Assembly: GCF_900188415.1 (NCBI RefSeq)
Contig: NZ_FZNV01000001.1
Coordinates: forward strand, 1,132,438 to 1,196,437
Direction: 5' to 3'
DNA from: Maribacter sedimenticola
GTDB taxonomy: Bacteria > Bacteroidota > Bacteroidia > Flavobacteriales > Flavobacteriaceae
Length of the DNA stretch: 64,000 nucleotides
Shown here: in pieces, positions 10,801 through 18,133 of the stretch
Layout: every line of letters starts with the position of its first letter
Position numbering within the stretch: position 1 is the first letter of the stretch
Made by a program: the position numbers and the translations under genes
Notes under the pieces: model-generated
The model's input: only the letters and a program-made list of their open reading frames with translations
Told to the model about the DNA's origin: nothing
Databases searched by the model: none

Positions 10801-11104
10801 GCGCTTGGGCATCTTCTTCTAAAACTACATTGATTACGGAGGCCGAACCTACTTCCTTAGTTACGGTCTTTTGACCTAAGTAACTATACCTTAAACTTTG
10901 ACCAGTAGATGCATTGATGCTATAATTACCATCAAAATCTGTTTGTACACCATTAGTTGTACCAATAATTAATACCGAAACTCCAGGTAATGGGAGTCCG
11001 CCTTGATCTGTTACCGTACCTGTTATCGTCTTTTCCTGCGCAAAACCAATGTGCGCTACCAAAGCGAATACAAGCATTAAAAAACATCTTGTTTTAGTTC
11101 TCAT
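7883..11104 (-). CDS. SusC/RagA-family TonB-dependent outer-membrane transporter
   Basis: 1073 aa. Signal peptide 1-22 (ends GFA-Q), then a carboxypeptidase-D-like beta-sandwich (about 25-100, TGTVTDQGG to GNYSINAS), the SusC signature LDEVVVTALG near residue 102, the plug domain (GSANVVIRGYSSITGNNQALFVVDG near 160-185, YGSRAANGVIIINTKKG near 233), and a TonB-dependent barrel ending in the aromatic C-terminus IKLEF. It imports an oligomer or other large nutrient bound by the SusD partner, powered by TonB-ExbBD. First gene of a two-gene operon with a TATTTTTG promoter box about 150 bases upstream. Confidence 0.95.
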   Translation of the reverse strand: MRTKTRCFLMLVFALVAHIGFAQEKTITGTVTDQGGLPLPGVSVLIIGTTNGVQTDFDGNYSINASTGQSLRYSYLGQKTVTKEVGSASVINVVLEEDAQALDEVVVTALGISREKKSLGYATQEIQGDQVNTAKDQNFVNSLSGKIAGLDIKKSSTLGGSANVVIRGYSSITGNNQALFVVDGVPLNNDTNNSTSQAEGGDGYDYGNAASDINPDDIESINVLKGSAATALYGSRAANGVIIINTKKGKRGSGLGVSITSSVNIGKYDKDTFPIFQQEYGQGYGPFYGAGYIDSIDVDGDGIEDITPPTGEDGSFGLRFDPNLMLYQWDSYYPQLDTYLQKSPWIAAENGPEYIFQNSVTSSQNIAVSQGFETGSLRMSYTRLDQTGILPNSEIGRHNVDLVGTMDLNEKVTVTGKATYTKSSGLGRYGTGYDAENIMTNFRQWWANSTDLKDQRDAYFATGQNITWNPSGPSSLGPKYWDNPYFTRYENYNTDERNRLFGYGSISYDVLPWLEIFGRATVDTYAELREERNNIGSIDTPEYSRKNINFSEYNYDFFLNFNGDISDKFGISGVVGTNYRQTKNNYVTATTNGGLNLEGIYALSNSINPIVFDASSEYDADVRVFGVFANASIDYDNMLFLEGSLRNDTFSTLPEGQNSFYYPAVSASFVFSNLFDSNAISFGKLRAGYAEVGNGATSYQLLNTFNPIAGFGGATLYSNPGTSNNPNLKEERTSSKELGLEMNFWNRRIGFDLSLYEQITSDAIIPVEITPSTGFTNTVVNSAEVSNKGIETQLYFTAIELPNFSWRTDINFSTYKSEVLNLFQDSQNILVNSFFGVSLNAAKGEAYGTLKGTDYVYLNGEKVITEDGQYAKTESNQEILGDINPDWKAGLTNTFKYKDVSLSFLIDIQEGGSVFSGDTYFGMATGIYDVTAGLNDLGNPLRDPVTNDNTSGGVILPGVQADGSPNTVRADFTTYENPYGRYGNAPDAQFVYDASYVKLREVTLGYTLPKKFVDALPFTAVSFTAVGRNLWIISKDLPYADPEQSFGAGNLQGFQIGAYPSVKEYGFNIKLEF

Positions 11105-11252
11105 AAAATTAATTTGAGTGTTAGTAAATAAGTAAGCTTTATAAATAGTTGTATAAAGAGCCGGCCCATTATTCTATATGATAGCTAACTCAATAAAATG
11201 AAAATCAAAAACTATAATTTTTTTGATATTGACCGACTCTATAAACCAACGG

Positions 11253-11260
11253 CAAAAATA
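11253..11260 (-). promoter_or_regulatory. -7 box of the susCD operon
   Basis: Minus strand reads TATTTTTG followed by CC, matching TAnnTTTG. It would give a leader of about 140 bases before the susC ATG at 11104. A recognisable TTG -33 element is lacking, which fits a promoter that needs an activator. Confidence 0.5.
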
Positions 11261-11301
11261 TGAAGGGAAGGAGGGTAGAAGGGTTGAAGCCGACCTAGGT
11301 T

Positions 11302-11335
11302 AATAGTAAACCGATTTAAATTAACGTTTACCTAT
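11302..11335. promoter_or_regulatory. Imperfect 34-base inverted repeat upstream of susC promoter
   Basis: Arms AATAGTAAAC and GTTTACCTATT (the second has one extra base) around an AT-rich centre. Its centre is about 70 bases upstream of the predicted susC transcription start, a usual distance for an activator site. The AraC-type gene is the next gene upstream and is a plausible binder. Inference only. Confidence 0.3.
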
Positions 11336-11423
11336 TGCGTAATAAATTGATTTTCAGTAGTAAGTATATTGCGAAGCGCAATTGTGAAAATTTTAAAGTT
11401 TTTGAGGAAATCTTAAGAATGTA

Positions 11424-12902
11424 CTAGCTGTTCCACGTTTTGGCCATGTAATCTTTTGGGGTCATATCCAGCCTTTTTTTAAACGCTTTGTAGAAGGAGA
11501 CTTTATTGTTAAAACCGCTCTCGTAAATGAGATCTACCACCTGTATTTCTTGTTTGGATTCAATGATACTTACTGCTTCCTTAATCCTGTAATCATTGAT
11601 AAGTTCGTAAAAATTTTTATTCAATTCTTGGTTTATAACTTGTGAAAGACTGTAACGATCAACATTCATGTTTTTCGCAAGTTTGGCAAGGGTCAATGTA
11701 TTATCCAAGTAAATTTTATCCTTCTCAAGCAAATCTTCAAGTTGAGATTTTAGTTGATGGCTCATTGTGGTCGTTAATCCGGAATTCTTGTATTTATCCT
11801 TTGTAGGTTGGTCGGTATAGGTTGCGGTTATTAATTCTGTGATTACTTCTGGCTGGATCAACAGTAATATGGCAAGAATGGAAATAAAGAGTATAAAATA
11901 GACCGCTATAAAGTATTTTGAGATGTAATCAAAGGCATAAATATGCTCAAATCCTGCTCTTGTAACTAAAAACAAAATCAAGATCAATATAAATACCATT
12001 AATGTTTTAATCCAATTTTTGGAATTTTTCTGCATTATGGTTTTATGGTATTTGAAAATGTTAAATATTAAAATTAGATAGATGAGTAAATGCACGGTCT
12101 TAATCCAATTATCGTTGATTATAAAACTAATACTATCCAAAAAAGCATTTTCAGGCGCATGTGTGCGTACATTAAAATTTCCCAAGATTACAAGGCTAAT
12201 AAGCACAATTATGAATGGAATGTAATGTAAAATGACCGTTGTATTGGTAACCCTAAGATCAATAAATTTGCTTTTTACATAAAAATATAAGGAAGGTGCC
12301 CATAGAAAAAACAATACCCTGTAAATAGCTACTGTAGGTGAATATTCAAAAAAATCTTGCCAAAATAATACCAGTTCTAAAAGCGCAAAGGAAATTGTCA
12401 TCACGAAAATGCCCAGAAATATATTGCTTTTATTGTTCTTGTACTTTTTAAACAAAATTAGGGCGGTTATAATGCCCGTAAATGCAACTATGATAAATAT
12501 AAGGTTGAGCAAGTGTACCTGTATGGTGTGTTTATAGTTGTTTGCAAGTAAGGTCTTATCAGGTGCTTGGACCTGTGGGTTTAGATCTAAACTATTTTCA
12601 TTATCGTCCATGGCAATACTGCATAGGATTAAATATTTTTCTAGCTCTTCTTTGTCCGTAAAATTTAAAGATCTTGCTTTTATGAAAAAATCATATGCAG
12701 CGTTAAAACGTTCATTTTCATACATGCAAATGGCTAATTCAAAATAGTCATTTGCCGTACTATTTTTTATTTCTTTTTTTTCCAAAGAGGATAACATTAA
12801 GTTACAGTCCTCATTAGTATTGCCATTATGCCCTTGTGAAAAAACAAGCAATGGTAATAAAGAGAATACGTAAATAAAAAAGGCAAAAATGAATTTTAGC
12901 AC
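11424..12902 (-). CDS. Membrane-embedded AraC-family transcriptional regulator
   Basis: 492 aa. Order of parts: signal-like hydrophobic N-terminus (residues 1-22), a short TPR-like periplasmic part (40-100), about seven transmembrane helices between roughly 128 and 350 (IFIIVAFTGIITALILF onwards), then a cytosolic AraC helix-turn-helix pair at 380-490 with the second-helix signature SGFNNKVSFYKAFKKRLDMTPKDY. Such proteins sense a signal outside and bind DNA from the membrane. It sits upstream of, and in the same direction as, the SusCD operon, so it likely controls it. No ligand can be named. A short inverted repeat lies upstream of its own start. Confidence 0.88.
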   Translation of the reverse strand: MLKFIFAFFIYVFSLLPLLVFSQGHNGNTNEDCNLMLSSLEKKEIKNSTANDYFELAICMYENERFNAAYDFFIKARSLNFTDKEELEKYLILCSIAMDDNENSLDLNPQVQAPDKTLLANNYKHTIQVHLLNLIFIIVAFTGIITALILFKKYKNNKSNIFLGIFVMTISFALLELVLFWQDFFEYSPTVAIYRVLFFLWAPSLYFYVKSKFIDLRVTNTTVILHYIPFIIVLISLVILGNFNVRTHAPENAFLDSISFIINDNWIKTVHLLIYLILIFNIFKYHKTIMQKNSKNWIKTLMVFILILILFLVTRAGFEHIYAFDYISKYFIAVYFILFISILAILLLIQPEVITELITATYTDQPTKDKYKNSGLTTTMSHQLKSQLEDLLEKDKIYLDNTLTLAKLAKNMNVDRYSLSQVINQELNKNFYELINDYRIKEAVSIIESKQEIQVVDLIYESGFNNKVSFYKAFKKRLDMTPKDYMAKTWNS

Positions 12903-12958
12903 TGTAGATACTATTTCTTAATAATTATTAATTATAAAATGAATTGATAAGGAAGTAT

Positions 12959-12980
12959 TTCAACTTTCGCAAAAGTTGAA
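12959..12980. promoter_or_regulatory. Inverted repeat upstream of the AraC-type gene
   Basis: Nine-base arms TTCAACTTT and AAAGTTGAA with a four-base centre, 57 bases upstream of the ATG. The minus strand contains AACTTTTG, one mismatch from the TAnnTTTG -7 box, inside the repeat. Could be an autoregulatory operator or a leader hairpin. Confidence 0.35.
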
Positions 12981-13020
12981 TAAAAATCAAAATTAGAACT
13001 TTTAAATAGATAAAAAACAA

Positions 13021-13044
13021 AAAACCGGTGCTCCCACCGGTTTT
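13021..13044 (-). terminator. Terminator downstream of the DUF4197 gene
   Basis: Ten-base-pair stem AAAACCGGTG / CACCGGTTTT with a CTCC loop and poly-A/poly-T flanks on both sides, so it could work in either direction. It is about 125 bases after the DUF4197 stop. Two near-identical AACTAACTCAAA stretches lie beside it (13049-13077). Confidence 0.7.
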
Positions 13045-13168
13045 TTAACTAACTAACTCAAAAAATAACTAACTCAAATAGAAATTTTGTATCTAATCAA
13101 ATATTGCTCTTATAACTTTTTAACGTATAACTTTTAATGTTATTGTTCTGAATGTTAAATATTTAAAA

Positions 13169-13879
13169 TTAGTCCTGTAAAGCAAATACTTTCCTTAAAA
13201 TATCCGTGGTTCGTGATGATAAATTGGTTCTAATTTCTTTTTCTTCCACTTCTATCATTTTATATACACCATTTAATGCTTCTTGGGTAACGTAATCTGT
13301 TAAATCTGGATTTACATTATTAGTAAGTGGAATAGCATTGTATTTAGAAATGAGAGAATTCCATACCTTATCCGCATTTACTTTTTTAAACGAAGCATCA
13401 ATAACAGGTTTAAATTTATCATAGAGTGCTGTATTAGTTCTGTTTTCCAAATACGTAGTGGCGGCATTGTCCGCTCCCAACAAAATATTTTTGGCATCGG
13501 TAAAGGTCATTTCCTTAACGGCATTTACAAAAATCGGTGTTGCTTCGGAAACGGCATCTTCAGCAGCTCTGTTAAGAACCTTTAAACCTTCATCCGCAAG
13601 ATTTCCCAACCCTATATCACGCAATGTTTTATCTACTTTTTGTAGTTCTTCCGGCAATAATATCTTAACGAGTTCATTTTTGTAAAAGCCGTCTTGTGCC
13701 GTTAATTTACTCACCTGTTGTTCAATACCTTGGTCCAATGCTTCCTTTAATCCGTTTGCAATTACTTCATTGCTTAAAACGGTATTTGTTGATCCTGGCA
13801 TTTGGTTGACTACTTGTTGCAACTCATTACAAGAAGCCATGAACATTACCAAAATAAGTATGCTTATCTTTTTAATCAT
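13169..13879 (-). CDS. DUF4197 lipoprotein
   Basis: 236 aa. Lipoprotein signal peptide with MASC at residues 14-17, then a helical body with LSNEVIANGLKEALDQGIEQQV, the EELQKVDKTLRDIGLGNLAD segment and a C-terminal GVYKMIEVEEKEIR stretch, which fit the DUF4197 family of secreted helical proteins. Function unknown for the family. The gene lies 27 bases after purU on the same strand and probably shares its message, although purU is a cytosolic enzyme and no functional link is known. Confidence 0.85.
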   Translation of the reverse strand: MIKKISILILVMFMASCNELQQVVNQMPGSTNTVLSNEVIANGLKEALDQGIEQQVSKLTAQDGFYKNELVKILLPEELQKVDKTLRDIGLGNLADEGLKVLNRAAEDAVSEATPIFVNAVKEMTFTDAKNILLGADNAATTYLENRTNTALYDKFKPVIDASFKKVNADKVWNSLISKYNAIPLTNNVNPDLTDYVTQEALNGVYKMIEVEEKEIRTNLSSRTTDILRKVFALQD

Positions 13880-13906
13880 AACTGAAAGTTAAAGGTTCTA
13901 AATAGC

Positions 13907-14758
13907 TTACGAGAAAATGACGGTTTTATTGTTATACACCATTGTTTTTCGTGCAATATGTAATTTTACTCCTCTGGAGAGAACAATTTTTTCCAAATCT
14001 CTACCCTTTGTAATAAAATCTTCTATGGAGTGGGAGTGTGTTACCGTAGTAACATCTTGCTCAATGATCGGGCCGGCATCTAATTCTTCGGTGACGTAAT
14101 GACTTGTGGCACCAATAATTTTAACTCCCCTTTTAAATGCTGCATGGTAAGGTTTGGCACCGGCAAAGGCAGGTAAAAAAGAGTGATGGATATTTATGAT
14201 CTTATTTGGAAATTTGCTGATCAGCTTTTCGCTAACAATCTGCATGTATCTGGCCAGAACAATAAAATCTATATTATATTTTTGAAGAAGTTCTAATTGT
14301 TGCAGTTCTGCTTGTACCCTAATTTCCTTATTGAACGGTATATGATAAAACGGAATCTCAAATTGATCGGCAATATATCTTAAATCATTGTGATTGCTTA
14401 AAATAAAAGGTATTTCCACCGCCAGTTCCCCAGAACGATATCTGCTTAATAAATCATATAAACAATGATTGTATTTTGAAACGAATATTGCCATATTGGG
14501 CAATTTTTCGTCTGTGTGCAAACTCCATTTCATTTTATATTTAGAGGCAAGTTCCTCTTGAAATAAAGTTTTAAATTTCTCAAGATCTAAAAAATGGGTG
14601 TCAAATTCAATGACTGTTCGCATAAAAAATACATCGGCATTTTTGTCTACATGTTGGTCCAGATAAACAATGTTACCTCGATTTTTATGGATAAATCCTG
14701 TAACGGTACTAATGATGCCAGATTGATCAGGGCAATGTACTAAAATGGTAGTTTTCAA
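13907..14758 (-). CDS. purU: Formyltetrahydrofolate deformylase
   Basis: 283 aa. Hydrolyses 10-formyl-THF to formate and THF, balancing the one-carbon pool. Residues 1-85 form an ACT domain (VHCPDQSGIISTVTGFIHKN), and 88-283 are a formyltransferase domain with the catalytic NIHHSFLPAFAGAKPYHAA near residue 200 and the ELDAGPIIEQD region near 240. The ACT domain separates it from PurN. It is followed by the DUF4197 gene after 27 bases. No regulatory element is evident; E. coli PurU senses methionine and glycine through the ACT domain. Confidence 0.95.
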   Translation of the reverse strand: MKTTILVHCPDQSGIISTVTGFIHKNRGNIVYLDQHVDKNADVFFMRTVIEFDTHFLDLEKFKTLFQEELASKYKMKWSLHTDEKLPNMAIFVSKYNHCLYDLLSRYRSGELAVEIPFILSNHNDLRYIADQFEIPFYHIPFNKEIRVQAELQQLELLQKYNIDFIVLARYMQIVSEKLISKFPNKIINIHHSFLPAFAGAKPYHAAFKRGVKIIGATSHYVTEELDAGPIIEQDVTTVTHSHSIEDFITKGRDLEKIVLSRGVKLHIARKTMVYNNKTVIFS

Positions 14759-14844
14759 TGGAAATCTATATTAGCTTCCAAAAATAGTCCATAATTCTTA
14801 AAATTGTTGGGAAAAAGGAGAATTTACCAGGATGAGTTCAGCAT

Positions 14845-15234
14845 TTACAAATGCTCAATTCTCCATTTTTTATAGGATTTTCTAAAACTTTTAATCTCCG
14901 CACGTAATAGGTTTATGTATTCCGTTTCCTTGACCCCATGCTTTTCCAGACCTAAACAGTAAGAATTTATATTCCTTATTATAATATTTATAAAGGAGAT
15001 ATGCTCCAAACGTTCATTGGTACAGTTAGAATGTTCTACCTGTGCAATTTTTTGAGGTATCAATATTGCATCGGTTAATATGGAATTGGCTATGATGTCC
15101 CTTAGGCTTTTAGATTCATATAATCTTACAAGATCTTTGTTGAAAGTAACGTAAGACGCTATTTCCCTGCTCATTGTGCAAAGCTCCAATGCCTTTCTGT
15201 AAATCGGTAAGTTTTTAAGACTACGATATGCCAT
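14845..15234 (-). CDS. Four-helix-bundle protein (S23/Avd-like)
   Basis: 129 aa from the ATG at 15234 (MAYRSLKNLPIYRKALELC). A longer frame from 15330 adds 32 hydrophobic residues, but this would cover the -7 box of the divergent Lrp gene, so the shorter form is preferred. The start (LKNLPIYRKALEL) and the all-helical layout resemble the four-helix-bundle family that includes 23S-rRNA intervening-sequence proteins and Avd. The typical middle motif (NIAEG) is not recognisable, so the match is loose. No reverse transcriptase or variable repeat nearby. Function unknown. Confidence 0.6.
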   Translation of the reverse strand: MAYRSLKNLPIYRKALELCTMSREIASYVTFNKDLVRLYESKSLRDIIANSILTDAILIPQKIAQVEHSNCTNERLEHISFINIIIRNINSYCLGLEKHGVKETEYINLLRAEIKSFRKSYKKWRIEHL

Positions 15235-15310
15235 GCTGTGGGGTAATATTAGTATATATAAAATTACATCAGTTATCTCATAATTTTCTATGGAAAGCAA
15301 ACGCTTTTTG

Positions 15311-15318
15311 TAAATTTG
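15311..15318 (+). promoter_or_regulatory. -7 box of the Lrp/AsnC gene
   Basis: TAAATTTG, matching TAnnTTTG, 33 bases before the TTG start at 15352. No -33 TTG at the right distance. Confidence 0.45.
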
Positions 15319-15351
15319 CTTTAGATACATAATTTTTAAACGATAAAACTT

Positions 15352-15801
15352 TTGAATCCAAAGATAGATGAGTTAAACTGGAAAATCCTGAAACAGTTAC
15401 AGCGAAATGCCAGGGAATCTTTTGCCAATATAGGTAGGGCCATTGGTCTTACCGCGCCTGCAGTTGCGGAGCGTGTTAAGAAAATGGAGGACCTGGGAAT
15501 AATAATGGGTTATAAAGCGACCGTTTCACATGCCTTGACAGGACATCAACTTAAAGCAATCATTACTCTACGGGCATTTATGGGTAAATTGAAACCGTTT
15601 TTGGCCATTGTAGGCAATCTTGAAGAAGTAATAAATTGTTATAGGATTACCGGCAATGAAAATATTGTTATGGAAGTTGTTTTAAAGGATCAATTTCATT
15701 TAGAGAAATTTATTGACCAGCTCATACAATACGGTGAAACAAGAACGCACATAGTTTTGTCTCAAGTAATATCCAACGCTCCCATGCATAAAATTAAATA
15801 A
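15352..15801 (+). CDS. Lrp/AsnC-family transcriptional regulator
   Basis: 149 aa. N-terminal winged helix-turn-helix (residues 3-60: DELNWKILKQLQRNARESFANIGRAIGL, then TAPAVAERVKKMEDLGII) followed by an alpha-beta RAM/Lrp effector domain (65-149). These regulators form octamers and respond to amino acids. The start is TTG at 15352; no other start is close to the conserved DELNWKIL opening. It is divergent from the four-helix gene and 106 bases upstream of the secreted hydrolase-like gene. Its target is unknown. Confidence 0.92.
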   Translation: MNPKIDELNWKILKQLQRNARESFANIGRAIGLTAPAVAERVKKMEDLGIIMGYKATVSHALTGHQLKAIITLRAFMGKLKPFLAIVGNLEEVINCYRITGNENIVMEVVLKDQFHLEKFIDQLIQYGETRTHIVLSQVISNAPMHKIK

Positions 15802-15907
15802 TGGTATACCTGTTAATCGACATTTTAAAATGGAATCAAAAATGATATCTTTAATAAACGATAACCAAAATTAAAAATTTGGCTAGATTTTTGATGATGA
15901 ATTAAAG

Positions 15908-17320
15908 ATGAAAAAAATACTACTCTACACTTTATTACTATCTGCAACCCTTGTCTTTTCACAAGATTTTAAATTGGTTAAAGGAGCAATTACAGAAAAT
16001 TTGTTGGTTAATGATTCCATAGGAGAAACTATGGCTATTTATACTCCATCTAATTTTAGTCTAGATAAATCTTGGCCCGTAATTTTTGTGACGGATATGA
16101 GGGGCAATGCCAAATCATCAATTTCTATGCTGGTAAATTCGGCTGAAAAGGAAGGGTATGTGTTGGCCAGTTCCTATAGTCTAAACGATAGTCTTTCATT
16201 GAGCGAAAATGTTTTGATTGCAAATAGAATGTTGAATGCCATTGTCACCTCCTTGCCTATTACCAATAATAGAATGTATACGGCAGGTTTTGAAAGTGGA
16301 GCAAAATTCGCCTCTATTTTACCCACCTTTATTCCAGATATTAACGGAGTTATTTCTGTTGGGGCCACATTGGGCAGTATTGATATATTGAACGTAAGAC
16401 AGAAATTTCAGTTTATTGGTGTGGTAAATAGATCTGATTATAACTTTCCGGATATGCTTGAAGAGCGTAAAGTTTTAGATAAGTTGAAGTTTCCAAATCA
16501 ACTATTTGTATTTGACGGGGAGAAACATTTACCGGACGGTAATACCTTGGCTATGGCAATGAGAATGTTGACGCTGAGCAGCATGGCAAAAGAACATATT
16601 GTTAAAGACAGTACGCTGATTGCTGATACTTATAATGAACTTTTGGTGAAGGCTAACACCTTTTTTACGAATGATCAACCTATTTTGGCCAGTTACCTAA
16701 TTTCTGATATTGAAAGGGTTTTAGCCCCATTAATAACAATGGATTCGTTAAAGACAACCAAAAAATCCCTGCGTCGAAGTACTTCTTATAAAAAGGCAAT
16801 TAGAACACAGAACAATATAATTTTAAAAGAAGATTTTGCTAAGGGGGATTATAGCTACTATTTAGAGGAAGATATTATAACCTATAATTACGCTAATTTG
16901 GGATGGTGGAACTATCAAATGAAAGAGTTGGACAAATTGGATAAGAGCAGCCAACTTTTTGAAAGACAGTCCTCAAGTAGATTAAGAGGATTTATAAATG
17001 CCTTAATTGCTGACAATGTAGATTACGTAGCATCTGCGGAAAAAGTTGATATGGATGCCTTGAATTTATTATATATGATCAAGACCATAACGGCTCCTAA
17101 AGAATATGAATCCTATTTAAAGGTCATAACTATAAGTGCCGGTATGGAAGATTTTGGAACGGCCCTTTTCTATTTAGAGGAACTTTTAAAAAATGGATAT
17201 TCCGATAAGGCTAAACTATATACCTTGGAAAATTCTGCCTTATTACGAATTACCCCAGAGTTTAATGAGCTAATAGAGAAATATTTAACGAATGCCCGTT
17301 ATGATATTATTCCACAATAA
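15908..17320 (+). CDS. Secreted alpha/beta-hydrolase-like protein, probable non-catalytic
   Basis: 470 aa. Signal peptide 1-18 (ends FS-Q). Residues 35-240 look like the secreted feruloyl-esterase/PHB-depolymerase type of alpha/beta hydrolase (WPVIFVTDMRGNA at 56-68, RMYTAGFESG at 122-131, FDGEKHLPD near 200). Related proteins carry GFSGG at the nucleophile elbow; here it is G127-F-E129-S130-G131, with Glu in the serine position. The histidine region (KH) is kept. Residues 260-470 are helical, TPR-like. Likely periplasmic; function unknown. Its stop overlaps the convergent DJ-1 gene by 14 bases. Confidence 0.75.
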   Translation: MKKILLYTLLLSATLVFSQDFKLVKGAITENLLVNDSIGETMAIYTPSNFSLDKSWPVIFVTDMRGNAKSSISMLVNSAEKEGYVLASSYSLNDSLSLSENVLIANRMLNAIVTSLPITNNRMYTAGFESGAKFASILPTFIPDINGVISVGATLGSIDILNVRQKFQFIGVVNRSDYNFPDMLEERKVLDKLKFPNQLFVFDGEKHLPDGNTLAMAMRMLTLSSMAKEHIVKDSTLIADTYNELLVKANTFFTNDQPILASYLISDIERVLAPLITMDSLKTTKKSLRRSTSYKKAIRTQNNIILKEDFAKGDYSYYLEEDIITYNYANLGWWNYQMKELDKLDKSSQLFERQSSSRLRGFINALIADNVDYVASAEKVDMDALNLLYMIKTITAPKEYESYLKVITISAGMEDFGTALFYLEELLKNGYSDKAKLYTLENSALLRITPEFNELIEKYLTNARYDIIPQ

Positions 17321-18047
17321 GGTGTGGAACTTGACCTAGGTCCCATTCTATGACCAGTCCTTTGGCTAAGGATTTTGCAATTTCTTCTCCATATAAATAT
17401 TGGCAGAGGTACAATGCGGCTTCAAAGCTTTTGGCCCCTCCGGCAGACGTAATATATTTGCCGTCATGAACAAATAAAACACTATCCTGAACTTTTAAAT
17501 GGGGAAACATTTTTCTGTAAGATTCAATATCGCTAGGAAATGTTGTAGAGGTTACTTCATCTAAGATTCCTGTTTTGGCCAACGGAAAGGCACCATCACA
17601 ATGACTGGTGACAAAAAGTGCGTTCTCATCTATTTTTTTTATAAAGTTAAGAAGTGTGGTGTCATTTAAATCAGAATCCATATGGTGTTCTGCACTAGGG
17701 ACTACCAAAATATCTATTTTAGGTAAAGTGTCCTTTGTATAATCAAAGTCTGGCAGGATCCTAACCCCTTCAAAAGTTGTGATGGGGTCTAAGGTGTTAG
17801 CAACGGTAAAAGTATTCATAACCTTAATATTTTTTCTGAATTTGGTATGTTGAAAAATATCAAAAGGGGCAGTGAATTCTGTATTATATGTGCCATTCAT
17901 AATAAGAAAGGCAACATTGTACCCATCTGGGTCCATAGTGGGTCCTTTGGTCTGTTCCAAGGCGGTACTTGCTGTAACTTTTTTTTCTGAACAGCTTAGC
18001 ATAGTAGCCAGTAAAATGGTCAAATAAGTAAAGTGTGCAATTCTCAT
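17307..18047 (-). CDS. DJ-1/PfpI-family lipoprotein
   Basis: 246 aa from ATG 18047. This start gives a clean lipoprotein signal ending MLSC at residues 16-19; frames from 18086 or 18059 add a poorly fitting N-terminus. Residues 40-240 are a class I glutamine-amidotransferase-like (DJ-1/PfpI) domain: YNVAFLIMNGTYNTEFTAPFDIF, and the nucleophile-elbow TSHCDGAFPLAKTG. Most relatives are cytosolic chaperones, hydrolases or AraC-fused sensors; a lipid-anchored one is unusual. Substrate unknown. Tail-to-tail with the hydrolase-like gene (14-base overlap) and divergent from the DUF1684 gene. Confidence 0.85.
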   Translation of the reverse strand: MRIAHFTYLTILLATMLSCSEKKVTASTALEQTKGPTMDPDGYNVAFLIMNGTYNTEFTAPFDIFQHTKFRKNIKVMNTFTVANTLDPITTFEGVRILPDFDYTKDTLPKIDILVVPSAEHHMDSDLNDTTLLNFIKKIDENALFVTSHCDGAFPLAKTGILDEVTSTTFPSDIESYRKMFPHLKVQDSVLFVHDGKYITSAGGAKSFEAALYLCQYLYGEEIAKSLAKGLVIEWDLGQVPHLIVE

Positions 18048-18107
18048 TGTTTCTAGCATTTTGGGGTAAAGTACAACTATAATCAAAATCTTAAAATGAA
18101 TTAATTG

Positions 18108-18115
18108 TATTTTTG
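18108..18115 (+). promoter_or_regulatory. -7 box of the DUF1684 gene
   Basis: TATTTTTG, matching TAnnTTTG, 18 bases before the ATG at 18134. Its TTG could be mistaken for a start codon at 18113. Confidence 0.5.
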
Positions 18116-18133
18116 AAGATTAAATTAATACCA

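Larger units (their letters stand above)
11105..11423. other. 319-base gap between susC-like gene and AraC-type gene
   Basis: No coding frame of note. Holds the predicted susC -7 box (11253-11260), the inverted repeat at 11302-11335, and a long AT-rich leader. Confidence 0.6.

Noticed and set aside
13049..13077. Direct repeat AACTAACTCAAA as a mobile-element scar
   Set aside because: Only two short AT-rich copies, without inverted ends or a target-site pattern.
14845..15234. Avd-like protein as part of a diversity-generating retroelement
   Set aside because: No reverse transcriptase, template repeat or variable repeat in the neighbourhood.
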